Positions 11,714 to 24,656 of a stretch of 64,000 bases of DNA are shown piece after piece. Within the stretch, counting starts at the first letter, position 1. Each line of letters opens with the position of its first letter. The notes under the pieces were generated by a model. The model was not told the DNA's origin. It saw nothing but the letters and a program-made list of their open reading frames with translations, and did no database searches. Position numbers and translations under genes: made by a program. The stretch lies in NCBI GenBank assembly GCA_010356995.1, contig ML996701.1:153952-217951 (forward strand), written 5' to 3'. The stretch is from Trichodelitschia bisporula. Lineage: Eukaryota > Ascomycota > Dothideomycetes > Phaeotrichales > Phaeotrichaceae.

Positions 11714-13959
11714 TTAAAGCACAACCCACTTCTCCTCACCCTCGTCTTCATCGTCCTTCTCCCCCTGCCCCTTCCCATCCTCCCCCCCCCTGTCATCCCC
11801 CCTCCACTCATTCTCTCCTTCTTTCCTTCCCTCCTTCCCTTCCTCTTTCCCCTCCTCCTTCCCTCCCCCCTCCCAGTCCCCCACATCCATCCCCTCCAAG
11901 CCCTTCAAATCAGGCCTCACATATTTCTCCCTTGCCTCCTCCGACTCCCATAGCACCGGGGTATAATACGCCCTCCAAAGCTCCTCATAAACAACATGCC
12001 CATTCCCCCTCACCCATCCCTCAAACCCCCCTCCCACCGCCCCCTGCACATTACTCAGTACCTGTCCCGCCCAAAAGCGCCGCCACGTCACCCCCCTTAC
12101 ATACGGCCCGCGTAATCGGCGCACAGTTTCCCGTCCCCGCGCTGCAAGACTCTCCGCATTTCCGCCCTGGAGTGCCGCCCACACCGCCGCCAGCATCTCT
12201 GCGTGCGAGCTCACGCAGCCTATATCGACGGCGCGCAGCTCCCCGCCGGGGCATATCTCGTCGGTCAGCAGCGCAGCGTGGAAGGACAGTTCTTCGAGGG
12301 GGGGAATCTCGCCGGTCCACAAGAGGCCGGTGTGATCCCCCAGCACGTCGAGATTTTGCGGAGGAATGAGGGACGGCAGCCGCGCACGGTCCGGCCGAGC
12401 GACGTGCGTGCGTGCCCCGTAGGAGTTCCACGTGCGCGGGGTGTAGTGCTTCATCCACAGTGTGGACGGGAGGGGGAAGAGGGACGTGAAGGTTTGGAGG
12501 GAGAGGGTGGGTGCGAGGGTGGGGTGGGAGAGGGAAAGGGATGAGAGTGCTACGTGGACGATTTGGATCCAGAAGGTGGCTTGGGTGGCGGAGTATGGAG
12601 GGAGGGAGGAGGGGGCATGGGCGCGGGCGCGCATGGTGTTGGACTGGAGGGCGGAGAGGGCGTGGGTTTGGATGAGGTGTCGGAGGTGGAGGGAGTGGAG
12701 GGTGTACTGCGCGACGGAGAGGGCGAAGCGGAGGAGCCGGTAGGTGTCTTGGGGGAGGGGGGAGGGGTGGTGGAGGGTTGGGAGGGGCGCGAGGTCGGGC
12801 GTGGTCCAGTGGAGGTGGGCGGGGGGGCTGGAGAGGGTGGTTGCGGTGTAGTAGGCTTGCCAGAGGGTGGGGTTTGTGAGGGCGGGGGAGTGGAGGAGGA
12901 TGAGATTGAAGGATGAGGGTGGAGGGGCGGATGGGAGGTTGTGCTGGCGCTTGTAGCGGTTGATGGAGAAGCGGAGGATGTAGAGCCAGAAGATGGTTAG
13001 TGTGCTGGAGAGGTTAGTTTCTGATATCAGGATAGGAGCTGGGGCGTACCGGTTTTCCGCATCGTGGAATCGATTCGGCCATGCTTCGCGCAGGCGTTCG
13101 AGGTGGTGAGTGAACGTTTCTGCGGAATCGAAGATACCTTTCTCATTCCCGATACAGTCCAGTAAGATCATGTATCCGGCCCGAAGGTAGTTTCGGTGGT
13201 TCCACACGGGAAGGTCGGCCGCCAGAAAGCCATGCCAAAATGCCGCCGGCTCCAGGTCCAGCTCTGTCTCCTGGACCCTCGGGTGGTACGATGAAGTCTC
13301 CTGGGCTGGTAACTCTTGATGCAGCGGTAATGGTGGTGCATCTCTAGCGACCTCCGTGTGTGAGATGGAGTCCAAAACGTCGTATATATGCGCTCCAGTC
13401 TTAGCACTGAACCCCGGAGTCGCCACAATCTCCCAGCTCAGCCGGCCCTCGTACCTCGCCAGCTCCTCTTCAAACCGTTTCACGGTCTCCGCGACCGTGG
13501 TCGAAGCACTCTCCGGTGGGAGCAGGTCCTGCTTGTTAAATACGATCCACAGGTACCGCGCGCCCACAAGTTGCAGCTGCCTCGCAAATTCATGAAGAAC
13601 CGCGAAAGACTCGCTCAGCGCTTTAGAGCGCCCGCAGCCGTGTACAAAGATGCCCAAACAGTTTGGGCTAACAAAGTAGCTGATGTAGGCGGGAACCCCA
13701 TCGCAGCCTAGAGCTCGTCAGATTGGACCTGCTTTGAACGGGAGGACAAACCGCGAACGGCCCATATCTCGTAGTTGGTGCCCCGGTGGGCTATTGTCTC
13801 AACATTACAGAAGCCAACTGTAGTTGAAGCAGTGCTGACGTCTGCCCCGAGCTTCCACTTGTGAAGAAGCGTAGCCTTGCCGGAAGCGCCGAGTCCAAAC
13901 ATGACCACTTTCTGTTCCTTCGGTCCGAACCAGGGAATAGCTTTGAGCAAGCTCGCCAT
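11714..13959 (-). CDS. ARF-like small GTPase domain fused to a long fungal-specific C-terminal region
   Basis: The exons are 13959-13752 and 13707-11714, separated by a 44-nt intron (GTTTGT donor, CTGAC branch, CTAG acceptor), giving 733 aa. The splice joins WAVRG to CDGVPAYISYF, matching the ARF block 'WDVGGQ......YF'. ARF landmarks are a P-loop at 22-29 (GLGASGKA), a switch I-like TTVGFCNVE, the base-specific NKQDL and the SAKTG loop. Key residues are changed: Ala replaces the Mg-binding Thr after the P-loop Lys, and WDVGGQ is WAVRGC. About 550 further residues follow. They include FWHGFLAADLPVWNHRNYLR, which I know only from fungal proteins, and end in a Glu/Lys/Gly/Asp-rich tail that explains the pyrimidine run at 11715-11880. 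The role is unknown; GTP hydrolysis is probably weak or lost. An upstream in-frame ATG exists, but the ARF alignment favours 13959. Confidence 0.78.
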
Positions 13960-15445
13960 TCGGTAAACTGCTGTTAGTCGAACACAAAATTGAATGCAAC
14001 CATTCCCAACTCCGGAGTCCCCATACGCTAAGTAGAGGCTGTTGCCTGAATGTTCAAAGGACACCTTGGCCGACTTTCATGTTGCGCAAAACATGGCGGT
14101 TGTGGCTGGCCGGCTAGGCATCATTGTGAGTACTTTCTCTGTGGTGAGCATGTTGCTTGTCATCAAATTCTGAATATTTGCTTACTCAACTCAGGCCGGC
14201 CGAGAGAAAATGCTGCCGCCTAATGCGCTACACCTCTGATGGGAGCGAGGACTCATTTTGTGCGAAGGCAACTGTAAAACTGAATATTGAAGTAAAGACA
14301 AAGAGTGGAAGAGAGTTGGGAACTCTCAGGAATATATGTACCATGGTCCTTCAATTCCTTCCCTTAGACATGAGCATATTACGGCATGTCCCTTCCTCAG
14401 ATAAGTATGCTCCTTCCCATATCTACATCAACCTCGCTGTGCCGGCAAGGCTGCCGACGTCGGTCAAAAAGCGTCAGAGATCCATTCGCCGATTGCCTTG
14501 ACAAATGGCATTAGCTGTGTTCGTAATCATGCAATGAAGACCGCTGTCACAAGTTCCGCATTCGATTTCGGGGTATGTATCCGCCAGCCTAGCGTCCCAC
14601 AGCCGGCTCGTGGTTGCTGATGTGTATACGTATCGGGAGCCGATAACGCCGACGACACCTCAACTTGTTTGTAAATAGCTAAAAGTATATCAACGCCAGA
14701 CCGCCACGTCAGCCCATTTGTTTACCTTGCGGAGAATCGCCACAACATTGGTGTCGTGACCATCGGTTCCATTTGGGTCGTTCCGATGCCCGGGATCACA
14801 CTACAATGTTGGGAAGAAGGGTCTCGGTAGAAGTGAATTGCGACTACCGTTGCGGTCTACTGACAGTAATGACGAGTTGCAAAAGAAAGAAGACAACGCG
14901 GCCAGAGTCCGGAGTCATCCTCGAGAATGCACCTGGGGAAGATTGAAATGGAGTAAGTGTATGGAGTTCACGTAAATGCCATCATCAGTACGTAGGACTT
15001 TAACAGGCTATACAATGATTCTAACGATCCGCAAGCATCATGCACACCGGATGGTTAAGGTGTCCCAAACTGCAAACTTATGACTGAACCCACGTGGAAT
15101 CCCGGGTCCGGTTGAAAATAAGTGCCGGAGGAACGCGCAATGAAGCCAGAGAATAGCGGACCGTGTTCCAAAGAGTGTGACGCGGCCTGGGAAGTTTAGC
15201 ACTGAGATACGGTGTATATAAACACCCAAGACGCCCCTCCAGCTCAAGTCCCGACAAAACATATCCTCACCACCATCCACCACCATCCACCACTCCCATT
15301 AGAGATCTGTCTTCACTTGTCTCGACAACCACATACCTCAATTCGTGACAGACACAGCATCCACATCACCACTCACCATTCAACACAAACCTCCATCCTC
15401 ACTTGTCTCGACTACCACACATCCCTTTTCCTTTCAAGCCTCACC
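13960..15445. other. Divergent intergenic region between the ARF-like and BTB genes
   Basis: No gene is recognised. The right end holds a TATA-like TATATAAAC at 15215-15223, about 225 nt before the BTB start. After it comes a leader rich in CACCATC repeats, with two near-copies of CACTTGTCTCGAC about 90 nt apart (about 15314 and 15402). The remainder is ordinary AT/GC-balanced sequence. Confidence 0.5.
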
Positions 15446-16566
15446 ATGGACCCGATCATGGTACACTCCTCGGACAAGGCCACAACCAAGGCACCCTCCG
15501 TGCCACCACCCCAGCCGAGTCGTGCACTCCACCCTCTAGCCAGCAGGGCACCGACTCGGATAGGACCATCGAAGCGGATAGCCTCGCCGAAGGGGGCTGG
15601 ACCATCGAAAGGGATTGGACCCACGACTGGTATTGGAATGCGGGCATGCTTGCGAACTCCAAAACACACCGATTTCTGCATTACAGTCTTCCTCCGTATA
15701 GGTATTACGGCGACGATGGCTGCCATGATTCGTCCCGCACCTTTGCGATACGCCAGGGGCGGGCTCTGGGATCATTAGCCCGCCCACCATTCAGCTTTTT
15801 CGACATGCTGCTTTGCTGGACTGAATGAGAATTTCCCGCTCATCGCGCGATAGTTTGCCCCGCGTCGGAGCAGTTAAATGTGCACTCGCAGCTCGCGGAT
15901 TCCCAGTGTCCCCGAGTTCAGATGGAGTGGTTGGCGAACTACTGGAGCACTCGTTCCATGCTCCAATTTCTGTACGACGGGGAGTACGCCGAGCCGGAAG
16001 CTTACGAGGAATTCGGACAGCCCATTACAGAATTGGAGCGAAGCTGCAGCACAACCAACGACGAAGAGAAGGAAGGGGAGGACGAAATCGCTGCAGAAGA
16101 AGGTAGTGGAGAAGAAGAGACAGTCAACGGGGACCAAGATGAAGATAAGACAGTCAACGGAAATCAAGATGAGGAGCAGGTCCCAGGGCGTCCCACTCCC
16201 ATGCTATTTCACGCAGAAGTTTTCATGCTGGCCATTGAACTCGACATGGACGATCTGGGTGCGAACGCCGAGCAGTGCTTTATTGCCTGCAGTGCATGGA
16301 ATGTAGAGATCGATGATCTTCTGGCGGCAACGAAGGTGGTTTGGACCGACGGTCAAGATCTGGGAGACGCGAAGTGTTCCGCTCTCTTGCGTCCCCGGTG
16401 GGAGAACATGAAGCGTGTGATCGAGAGGGAGCTAATGGAGCATTGGCCAGAGGTCCAAGCGATGGAAGACTTCAAGATAATTAGTCATAATTATCCTGAA
16501 CTTTTGATGGGGATTATTTGGACCCAATATCCGTTCAGGGTCAAGCAGGAGTCCGTCTGGACTTGA
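15446..16566 (+). CDS. BTB/POZ domain protein
   Basis: The ATG at 15446 has context CTCACCATGG. I propose two exons, 15446-15701 and 15830-16566, giving 330 aa. The first exon ends in PKHTDFCITVFLRI. The second opens with EFPAHRAIVCPASEQ and continues to STRSMLQFLYDGEYAEPE. Together these follow the fungal BTB pattern 'TDF.I......F..H+.+VC..S...(M)LQFLY.G.Y'. Without splicing the two halves lie in different frames and a TGA (15826-15828) stops the second. The 128-nt intron starts GTATTA and ends GAG, and its branch site is weak. A donor 7 nt earlier (GTATAG) is also possible. Between the BTB strands lies an acidic repeat-like stretch (Glu/Asp-rich, with duplicated TVNG.QDE units). BTB proteins often act as Cullin-3 adaptors or dimerisers; no specific partner can be inferred. 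Confidence 0.68.
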
Positions 16567-18968
16567 GTTAGAAGAATAATGGACAGATAACAGAATGATT
16601 CCTAACTATGATCGTGCTGACAAGAATATCAAGTAGCTGTTGATTCGCTCGTACACAACCATCCAGTTCATTAGCGATCTCCGAATAGCCTTGCCATTTC
16701 AGTTGAATATCTTTTTGTCGACGATGGGATGATGATGAATGCCAAGAATGGCATATCGAGACCACATGGGGTGGGATATCCACGGCGCATGCTCGACTCA
16801 CAGTACAGTACACCTTTCAAATGCTCGTCAGCTATGCTTCGTCTAGAGGAATCTAGTCAGTCAAGTTCAACATTTGAAATCCCAGAATCATCACGACAGA
16901 CCTTGTTCTTCGCTCCACCATTCCGCTAGAGCATCTTCTCCACCGCCGAGAGCGGGGCCCGCCTTCCTGCGCTACTCTAGCTGCCGCTCTGCTCCTTACG
17001 CCGCAAATTCCTGTTCACACCCGCTCAAAGCCTATTCGCACGACGCACCGCATAGCACCCGAGCACCCGCATCTCAATCTTCAAGCTAACCAAGCCAAAC
17101 TTACCCCTTGCGGCCAGCGCACCTCAATCGAGCACTGCAAGATACAGATCAGGCCGTAGCGGCACGCATTAAGTCTTCCTTCGGCTCCCGGCAACACCGG
17201 GCCCCAATCGCCGCAAAGGCCACGCCTCATCCAAACGCCTTCGTATTGCAGCTCTCAAGACGTCTAGCGCGCGACTGCCCAACGGTACGATGCATCTGAA
17301 GCGGCGTTAGCGTGCGGGTGCATATTTCGAAACGCGGCGAGCGCGCATGAGGTCGGGGTTGCGGCTTCCGGGTGCTTGGCGGATCTTTGCGAACGGGTTC
17401 GGTCGCGAAGCAAAGTCGGATGTCTATTTCGTACGCATTACTGTCGGATCCGGGTCAGGTGTGAGGAAGGTTGTTATGCGGGGAGTTGGGTTCGACAGCG
17501 GGGTGACGGCCCGAGGGCTGGTGGGCTGGCACTGCTGGTCGATAGGTTAGTTCTAGACGTCACGTTTGTCCTGATGACCTCTCGCTTGCTTACCTGTGTG
17601 ATTCGCCACTCGCTAACTTGCTTATGCTAGGCTGGCCGGTCAAGCCTTACAGTGTCGAATACACTACGAAGGGGAACGCTTGTCGTTGAAAGGCGTCACA
17701 TTTACGTCGCCGGTACGAACGAACCGACATGCACATGCCCCACGTATGGTGGGTGAGACGACTAGCGCGGTGATGTGCTACTGCAGTTATGCTCCATGCA
17801 GCACCCATCACGCCTGCTACGCTTGAATGGATCGGACCCTGAGGCATGCCTAATGACGAGCATTGTGGGCTGATGTTGAACGATGGACGAACGGGTGCTG
17901 GTGTTTAGCTTGCGCCATGAAGAGAGGTAATTGATTCCAAGAGGATGCGGAATACTCCTGATACGTGCGCTGCTGCCTGTGGTTGGTGAGGTGTCGCCTT
18001 CAACTTGGCTCGCCGGGCCGTCGTTCCCGCCTCACGAGTCTACTGGCCACTTCCACTGGTTGAGCGGAGAACGAACCGTGGGAGCCGTAAGAGATGGACA
18101 GCCATGCTTTGGGCTTCATCTCTGCGTGGGGGTCATGGAGTAGAGTCACTGGTGAGTGTTGACCGAACATCGTTGTTTTTGAGACAGAGATCATAAAGCT
18201 CGTAGACACTGGAAAGTTTGATGATCCTCCTACACAAAGCACACACCAACTGCTTCTTTTCGGCATCATGTGCTTGCTCGTTTCGCATCAGTCATGCAGA
18301 GACGTCAATACTTGCTCTGACTATAGCCATACACTGGGCAGACAAACTCATTGCGTTCCCAGATAGATTATATCGTGCCCGTCTCAGTTGATTCTGATGT
18401 TGAGGTATACCCGTGGATCGATCGCTGAACATTGGTCCGATACACCAGATCGCTCGATGCTACTTTCTAGGGAGCCTGGATCGTAATCTACTTAACTTTA
18501 GGGGGCCGTGATCTCGCACTAGGCGGCCTTCTACTCCGTACTACATCCGTACGGGCCACTCGAATGAGCATGAGTTCCTCAGATATCAACATGGAGAGCG
18601 CTTCCCGGGAGGTCCCATGAGAAGCCTCTTCAGAAATGTCTGGAACCTGGTAGTCGTCCCGCGGGTATTGAAAGGTAAAAGCATGCTCGCTGGTTGATAC
18701 TGATGACGGACTGCAGGTGACAGGCAATGACGATCGATGCGACTACGATCTTTCCATACTCTGGTGGAGTTTCCATTCGCTGAAAGAGCCTGTCTGATGT
18801 GAACCAAGGAATGAGAATTGATGTCCCTGGAAGGAACGGTCCTACCTGAGGAAGTGACATATGGCAAGACTGGAAGGAACCCTTGGTGGGCTAAGAAGGA
18901 GGAGATGTGAGTAGCCCCGCCGCTCTCTTATCTTTTCTTGAACTTCATCTTTCCTTTCACTCTCAATC
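16567..18968. other. Intergenic region without recognised genes
   Basis: About 2.4 kb with no recognisable protein, tRNA or repeat. The open frames are short and without motifs. The last 60 nt before 18969 are C/T-rich, as in a fungal leader. Confidence 0.5.
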
Positions 18969-19157
18969 ATGCACTCGTTGTTTTGCACACGCGCCGTGGT
19001 GATGCTCCTATTACTGTTGAACTCTTTGACCTCGGTTCTCGGTCCGTTAGTGACCAATTCTGCATCTAACAAGCGGGCCTTTCTTCCAGAGGAAGGGACG
19101 ATAGCCAAAGACATAATGAGGCAGAGAGAGCGCGATCAGGATCCTCAGCATTCCTAG
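18969..19157 (+). CDS. Possible small secreted peptide
   Basis: This is a 62-aa frame starting at ATG 18969. Residues 1-25 form a convincing signal peptide: a short polar N-region, then VVMLLLLLNSLTSVLG. The mature part is about 37 aa, charged and without cysteines, with a Lys-Arg pair (SNKR) that could be a Kex2 site. A C/T-rich leader precedes the ATG. No homolog is recognised. The frame is short enough to arise by chance, so the call rests on the signal peptide and leader only. Confidence 0.3.
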   Translation: MHSLFCTRAVVMLLLLLNSLTSVLGPLVTNSASNKRAFLPEEGTIAKDIMRQRERDQDPQHS

Positions 19158-22100
19158 CGTATCAACCTGTAAAGGGCAGGATATGCGAGCGCTGCCAGTC
19201 TGGAACCGCCTCCGAATCCCCTTTGCCGAGGCGCAACATCTAGGCCAGTCGACGAGGGGACGTCACTGCATGCCGCGAGCCCTCATTCGCCAGGACTCTC
19301 GAATAGCCTTTGGACGGCGTGCAGTCCTTTGCACGATGTACCGTAAAGGGCCTAGGAAAAGGAGAGCAGGACCGTAAGCAGTCGGGTGACCGCTGGGCAT
19401 CTCCTAAACTGATGCCAAACGCGCATACGGTGACGCTGGAGCGATATGAGTGGCAAAAAGGCGATGCGGTTGTCGGATGATAGTGGCGAGCCTCCCGGTG
19501 CGGCCATGGCGACATTATGCCTGGATGAAACCAAACAGCGCCGCCTCGTACGGTGCCTTCCGGAGTCCGGCTCGACGCACGGATGCCCTATGCAGAGATG
19601 CAGCGCGTTTCGGCGATGAACAAGGCTAGCAGGGCGTAAAAAGAGCGGATTGGGGAGATTGAGCTGGCGTCAGTATCAGATTTCCGATTTCAAATTTCTG
19701 CGGAGAAGGAGGCTGAGTGATCGACCATGGCACCCGCGTGATGGTGGAGCGCGAGACGACGCGACGTCGTCATGACTGAGATGGCGGCGACTCGAGAGAT
19801 GCGAAGCCCTAGACTGAACGGCGGTGTGGAGCAGATACACCACCGCGCGGTGGACGTGGACGAAAACCGAGCTCGCGGTTCGTGTGACGGTCGCAGTCCA
19901 CGTCGCTCTGTAAACATCGGGATGCCAGCCAGACGGCCGGACTCCAGCCTAGCGCCCGCACAACGCGAACAACAGCCAATATTGCTCCGAAAGCCATGAA
20001 GCCCACCACGTATTCCAGAGCGCAATTAAAATGCCGTCGCGAAGAAATGCAAGAAGCCCCGCGTCCATTGGCCAGGGCGCTCGCTGCGCAGCGAGGCTTG
20101 AGGCACGCCTCGCCATCCCGCAACAGCTGGAGGGGTCACGTCGTGTCCTGCACATCGGTGACTTTATGCCGATCCTCCCAACGGCGCCTGGGCATCTCTA
20201 GTACAACGCATGTTCCTCTCGCCTTCCTGCATGTACTCCAATTAGAGGCAACGAGCGGACGACAGCCGCACGCCCACCGCCTATCGGCGCGCGTGCCTGA
20301 CTGGCAGCACTCATCCTTCATTCATAGCCTCGGAACGAACGGCGTCGGGAGCAGCATAGGTAGACCAGTCCACCCACGTAGCCGTACGGGGGACAATCAG
20401 CGCAAACATCGGCAAGCCAGGCCATGCCGGCCCCTAGGCGGGGCAGGGCGGTCGCTCATTCGCTGCCTGCCGCACCCGCAGATCGCGACGTGATCGGCGA
20501 CCAGGTGGGTTAATCTCCGAGACGTGGGCCGGGCGAGCAACAATCACCAGGCACGCGCTCGCGCTGGATGTCGCGGTACGGGCTGCAGGACGCTGCTGCT
20601 GCGCGCCCCGACGTCGACGCACGCCCCGTCGTACGTGATGCCGCTAGCCGAGCAAGCTGCGCAGCGCGTCGAGGACCCCGACAGCGGGAGATGTGATGGG
20701 CCTGCCGCGAGGTTCGAGCAGTTGGCGGGGCCTGTCAGGCGGCGAACGGATGTAAGGCTGCCCGGCGGGAATGTCATGTCAAAGTAAAAGTCAAAGTCGA
20801 AGTACGTATCCCGCTCCTGCCCCCGCTTCGGGCCTGCCCAGAGCGGAATTCGTCGGCGCCGTCGCAGCACTACGGCTGATCGGCACCCACACCGGGACGG
20901 CAACGTGCCTACCGTTCTCACGGCGACGGGTTCGCGCGTGCGGAACACGCCCTGCGGTCTATCCCGGTCATCGGGACTGAAGACCCCATGCGTCGCTGCG
21001 ACATATCGAACTGGTGCGAGGATGCGAGGTTGATGCTCGCACCCGACACACGTCCTCCGTACTGTAACCCACGCGCAGCGAACACTTGCATTTCGCCGCT
21101 TTCTGCACAAAGCCCGTCTACCACGCGCATGCCCCTCTTCCCCCTCCTTCGCCAAGCGCCGCGGCAAGCGGGCCTCGCAGCACATCCACCCCGCACTGAG
21201 CCTGCAAACGGCATGCCGCGATATGCGCGGCGGGGCCACCCCGCACGACCTGCATCATCTGGCGGCGCATCGCGCAGCTCGCGTCTGCCACCTACCTTCG
21301 CAGCGCTCCTGGACACTAGCAGCCCGCACTCACTCCACCGTCATCGGTACCCACACCCCTCGGGACATCCGCACGGCCCCGTCGGCGCCCGCCCTACCGA
21401 AGAGAAGAGCGGTGACCTCCCCCCATGCCCTCGCAATATCCGCGCTCCACGTAGAGGGAGGACGTGTTACGTTTCGCTGTCGTGGCTTATAGGTAACGCG
21501 GTACAACAGCGCAGGGCAGGGCCGCTGCGTCAGCGTCAGGGGCGCGCAGCGCGCGCGCAACCGGTCCTGTCGCGTTTACCCGCGTTACGCAGCGCAGTGG
21601 GGAGTCCAAACTCCGGACCGCGGGCGGTGGGTGCTGCATGGCCTACGAGGTTCTGCCAAAGTCTGGGACGGAGGGCCGCACAGGACTCACCGACAAGGCT
21701 GTCGTGCGAGCGTGCGCCTGCGCCGTAACGGACTTGCGTGGGAGGTAGTGGGTGTCGCGACGTGCGCACCGCAGCGGCGGCATATATGTGTGGGACTGAG
21801 GAGCTGCCAATACGTTGCGCTATTGCTTTGTACCGCTTGCCGCTCTGCAACGGTTGCGCCTGGCGGCCCCACGGCCGCAGCGACACGAACCACTGTGCCA
21901 TGTCGGCGTTGCTGGGGGCGGGGAAAAGAGGTGGGACCACGATGAGAGGATGTGGTGTTCCCCGTGGATTTTCTGTCGTCGACGGATGTTATTGTTTTAC
22001 CTTGATGCCACTGCGATGGAGGTTGCGTGGCGGGTGTGGAGCTGCCGCCCTGAAGGCTGTGCTCGAGACTTACATCCGTACAGTACCTTACGTTCTGGGG

Positions 22101-24617
22101 ACGGTAACGAAGACTGGAGTGGCTGCTTTCGGGCGACGGGACCAGCAGACGGGCGTCTCACAGGGCTCTTCCCTTGCCCTTCTTTTGCGGCGAGCAGCAG
22201 CAAGGGGAGCCCATGAATCGAATCCGAACTGCGGCCCGGGATGACTGGAGAAAAGTCCCAAGGGCGGAAACGAGGTAATGGCAAGCAGTTGGCCAGTGGT
22301 GAAGAGATGCGAAGAACCGCAAGCCTCCCAAGCGAGATTATTGCCATCCCAGACGGACGACCCTCCGCCTCCCTTCCGTTCGGCAACGTTGCGGTTGGAT
22401 AAAATTTCCTAAATTCCGGGATGCCGGACAAGGATGGGGCGGGTGAGTTCGAGGGTCGAGAAAAGCGGCGCGGAAAGACGTGAGGCCTCGAAGACTCGAA
22501 GCCTCACGGAAGACGACGATCGTTGAAGCGAGCCAAAAAATATAAAGCGCCTCAAATTCAATATCTGACCGCTCATTCGTTCGCGCAATCTGGAATTCTG
22601 AAAACCCACCTCGGGCGCCTCGCGCGCCATGGCGCTGAAAGAGATGATCGACGGATTCGGTGATCTGCACGGGATTTGCTTTTTCGTTCTTTTCGTTCCT
22701 TCGTTCTCTAACCTATGTTGCGAAAGTGGCGGGGCACGCGCCAGCCGCCAATCGATCTCATCGACGCCTGGGCGCCGCATATGGCGCACATCTTAGAACA
22801 CGAATATGCGGCGGACAGCACCAGGTTATTTCCAACATCGCGCCTAGTTACAGGACTTGATGTCCAAGGGACCCATTGTTCAGCGGCCGGAACCGGGAGA
22901 CGTGAGCGCACACGGCGCCTCGAGCATTGCCTCTGTGCAGCGCGGGGACAAGGCACTGGCTTAGCAAATCTGTCGGCAGCCAGCGCGAGCGGGGATGGTA
23001 CTCCATCCACGACGGAGTCGCGCTGTGCAGTAGTTCCCATGTATGAGAGCCACGCCGGCGGCACGTGCAGTAACCTCACGAGACAGACCGCAAGTCCAGC
23101 TCACTGTCACGACTCCCAAGTCAATCCGAAGCCGGTAAGTCAGTGACAGCAGGTCCCGCCACCACCGGCGCGGTCAAATAAATCCTCCACATGCACACTC
23201 CCCGCTAGCCGTCTCACCTCTTCCCGTAGACTGCAGGGCGGGCGCGCGGTTTCGCGGTTTCGTCGGTTACTCGGCCGTGCTCGATTCAGTTTCATGGCGA
23301 AGCGGTCCGTGCGGCACGGCGCCACTGGAGCGGGCGGTCGAGTCCGCGGTGAGAGCATCATCAGGTAACTTAGGGCTAATGGGGGATACAGTAGAGAAGA
23401 TGGGAATGGGGCCAAGGATATGCAATTCCAGAATGCGTAGGCCAAGGTTGTTGCAGGAGCGGGCGAGCCCGCTTCCGACCTTTGCGCGACGCCGCGAGTC
23501 CGGGGATGATGCTGGCAACGTTGTAGGACGCTTCATGCGTAGGGGTCCGAGAGGCCGGGTGTAGTGGGGAGACAATCGGGCTGACTGAGGGAGAAGAGGA
23601 GATGTCGAAGTTGCTATCGACAGTTGGTTTGAGAGATATTGCGGCGACACCATGTCACTGTTGATGTTTTCTCTTCGAGGCTCGGACAAAGTGGAGGGGG
23701 TCGACGTTGTTGTTGTGGTTGCCTCATACCGCCCCACTCGGGACTAGCGTTGAGCATGGATCCGTTCCGCATCGCATGGCTATCCTTGCGGGCAGCCTTG
23801 CGGGTGTTCCCCTCGGACAGGGGAGGCGAGTCGGACATATTTTGTGTGGCCTGCACAAGTCCTGTGTCGCAACGTCACGCTTTGGTGCTGCGAGAAAGAA
23901 TGGCCTACGCCGGGCTGTGGGTTGACAGGCTGTGGGTGCTGTGCTCTTGCAGCTCCCTCTCCCTTTCATATCTGCTGACAATGGTCATTCCCGTCTCTCC
24001 TCACCACTCTTGGAGCACGGAACACGACATCGACAAAGTCCAGCCTCGTGACGTTCAGTCCTCGCGATCTCCACTCCTTGCGCCCTAGCGGGTCGAGATG
24101 GTGTTCTCCGCGTGTGGCGTAACAGGGCTCGCTGGCGGTGGGTTTCGAATACGGCAAGTCGGGTGTGAAAAGGTGGTGGTGCCTGACAGACGTCTGACGT
24201 CGGTCGTTCATCTGCGCTCGTGCCTGATTCATGCCTGGCGCGTGGCAGGGAGCCCGTTTCGTGTGCGCCAAGTCTCCGGCCGTGTCCCAATTCGGAATGT
24301 CTGCGGGCGGTCGAGTGCTGGAGAGGGAAGGGGATGATCGAAGAGGGAAAGAGGGGAGGAGATGGATGGGGATGGGTGGCAGCTGTCAAGACCGATGGGG
24401 GCATGGCGCGGAGCATCAAGAGTCAGAGAGAGGGGTGGGTTTGATGCGCGCAGCGTGTCCCTTTGCACCCTGCAGCCCATCCCGTGCATCTGGAGGCTTT
24501 CTGTTTGGGAAAGGAGAAAGTCTGCTTACGGCCGTTGAGGGCAAGCCAAAAGTCATGCTGTTGGGCGAGAAGAGGAGGAGAGTTGGAGAGTGAAAAGCAA
24601 GAGATACGAGCGAAAGA

Positions 24618-24656
24618 GAGACACGCAGCAGAGACACGCAGCAGAGACACGCAGCA
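24618..24656. repeat. 13-bp tandem repeat, three units
   Basis: The unit GAGACACGCAGCA is repeated three times without change. It lies in non-coding sequence. Confidence 0.95.
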
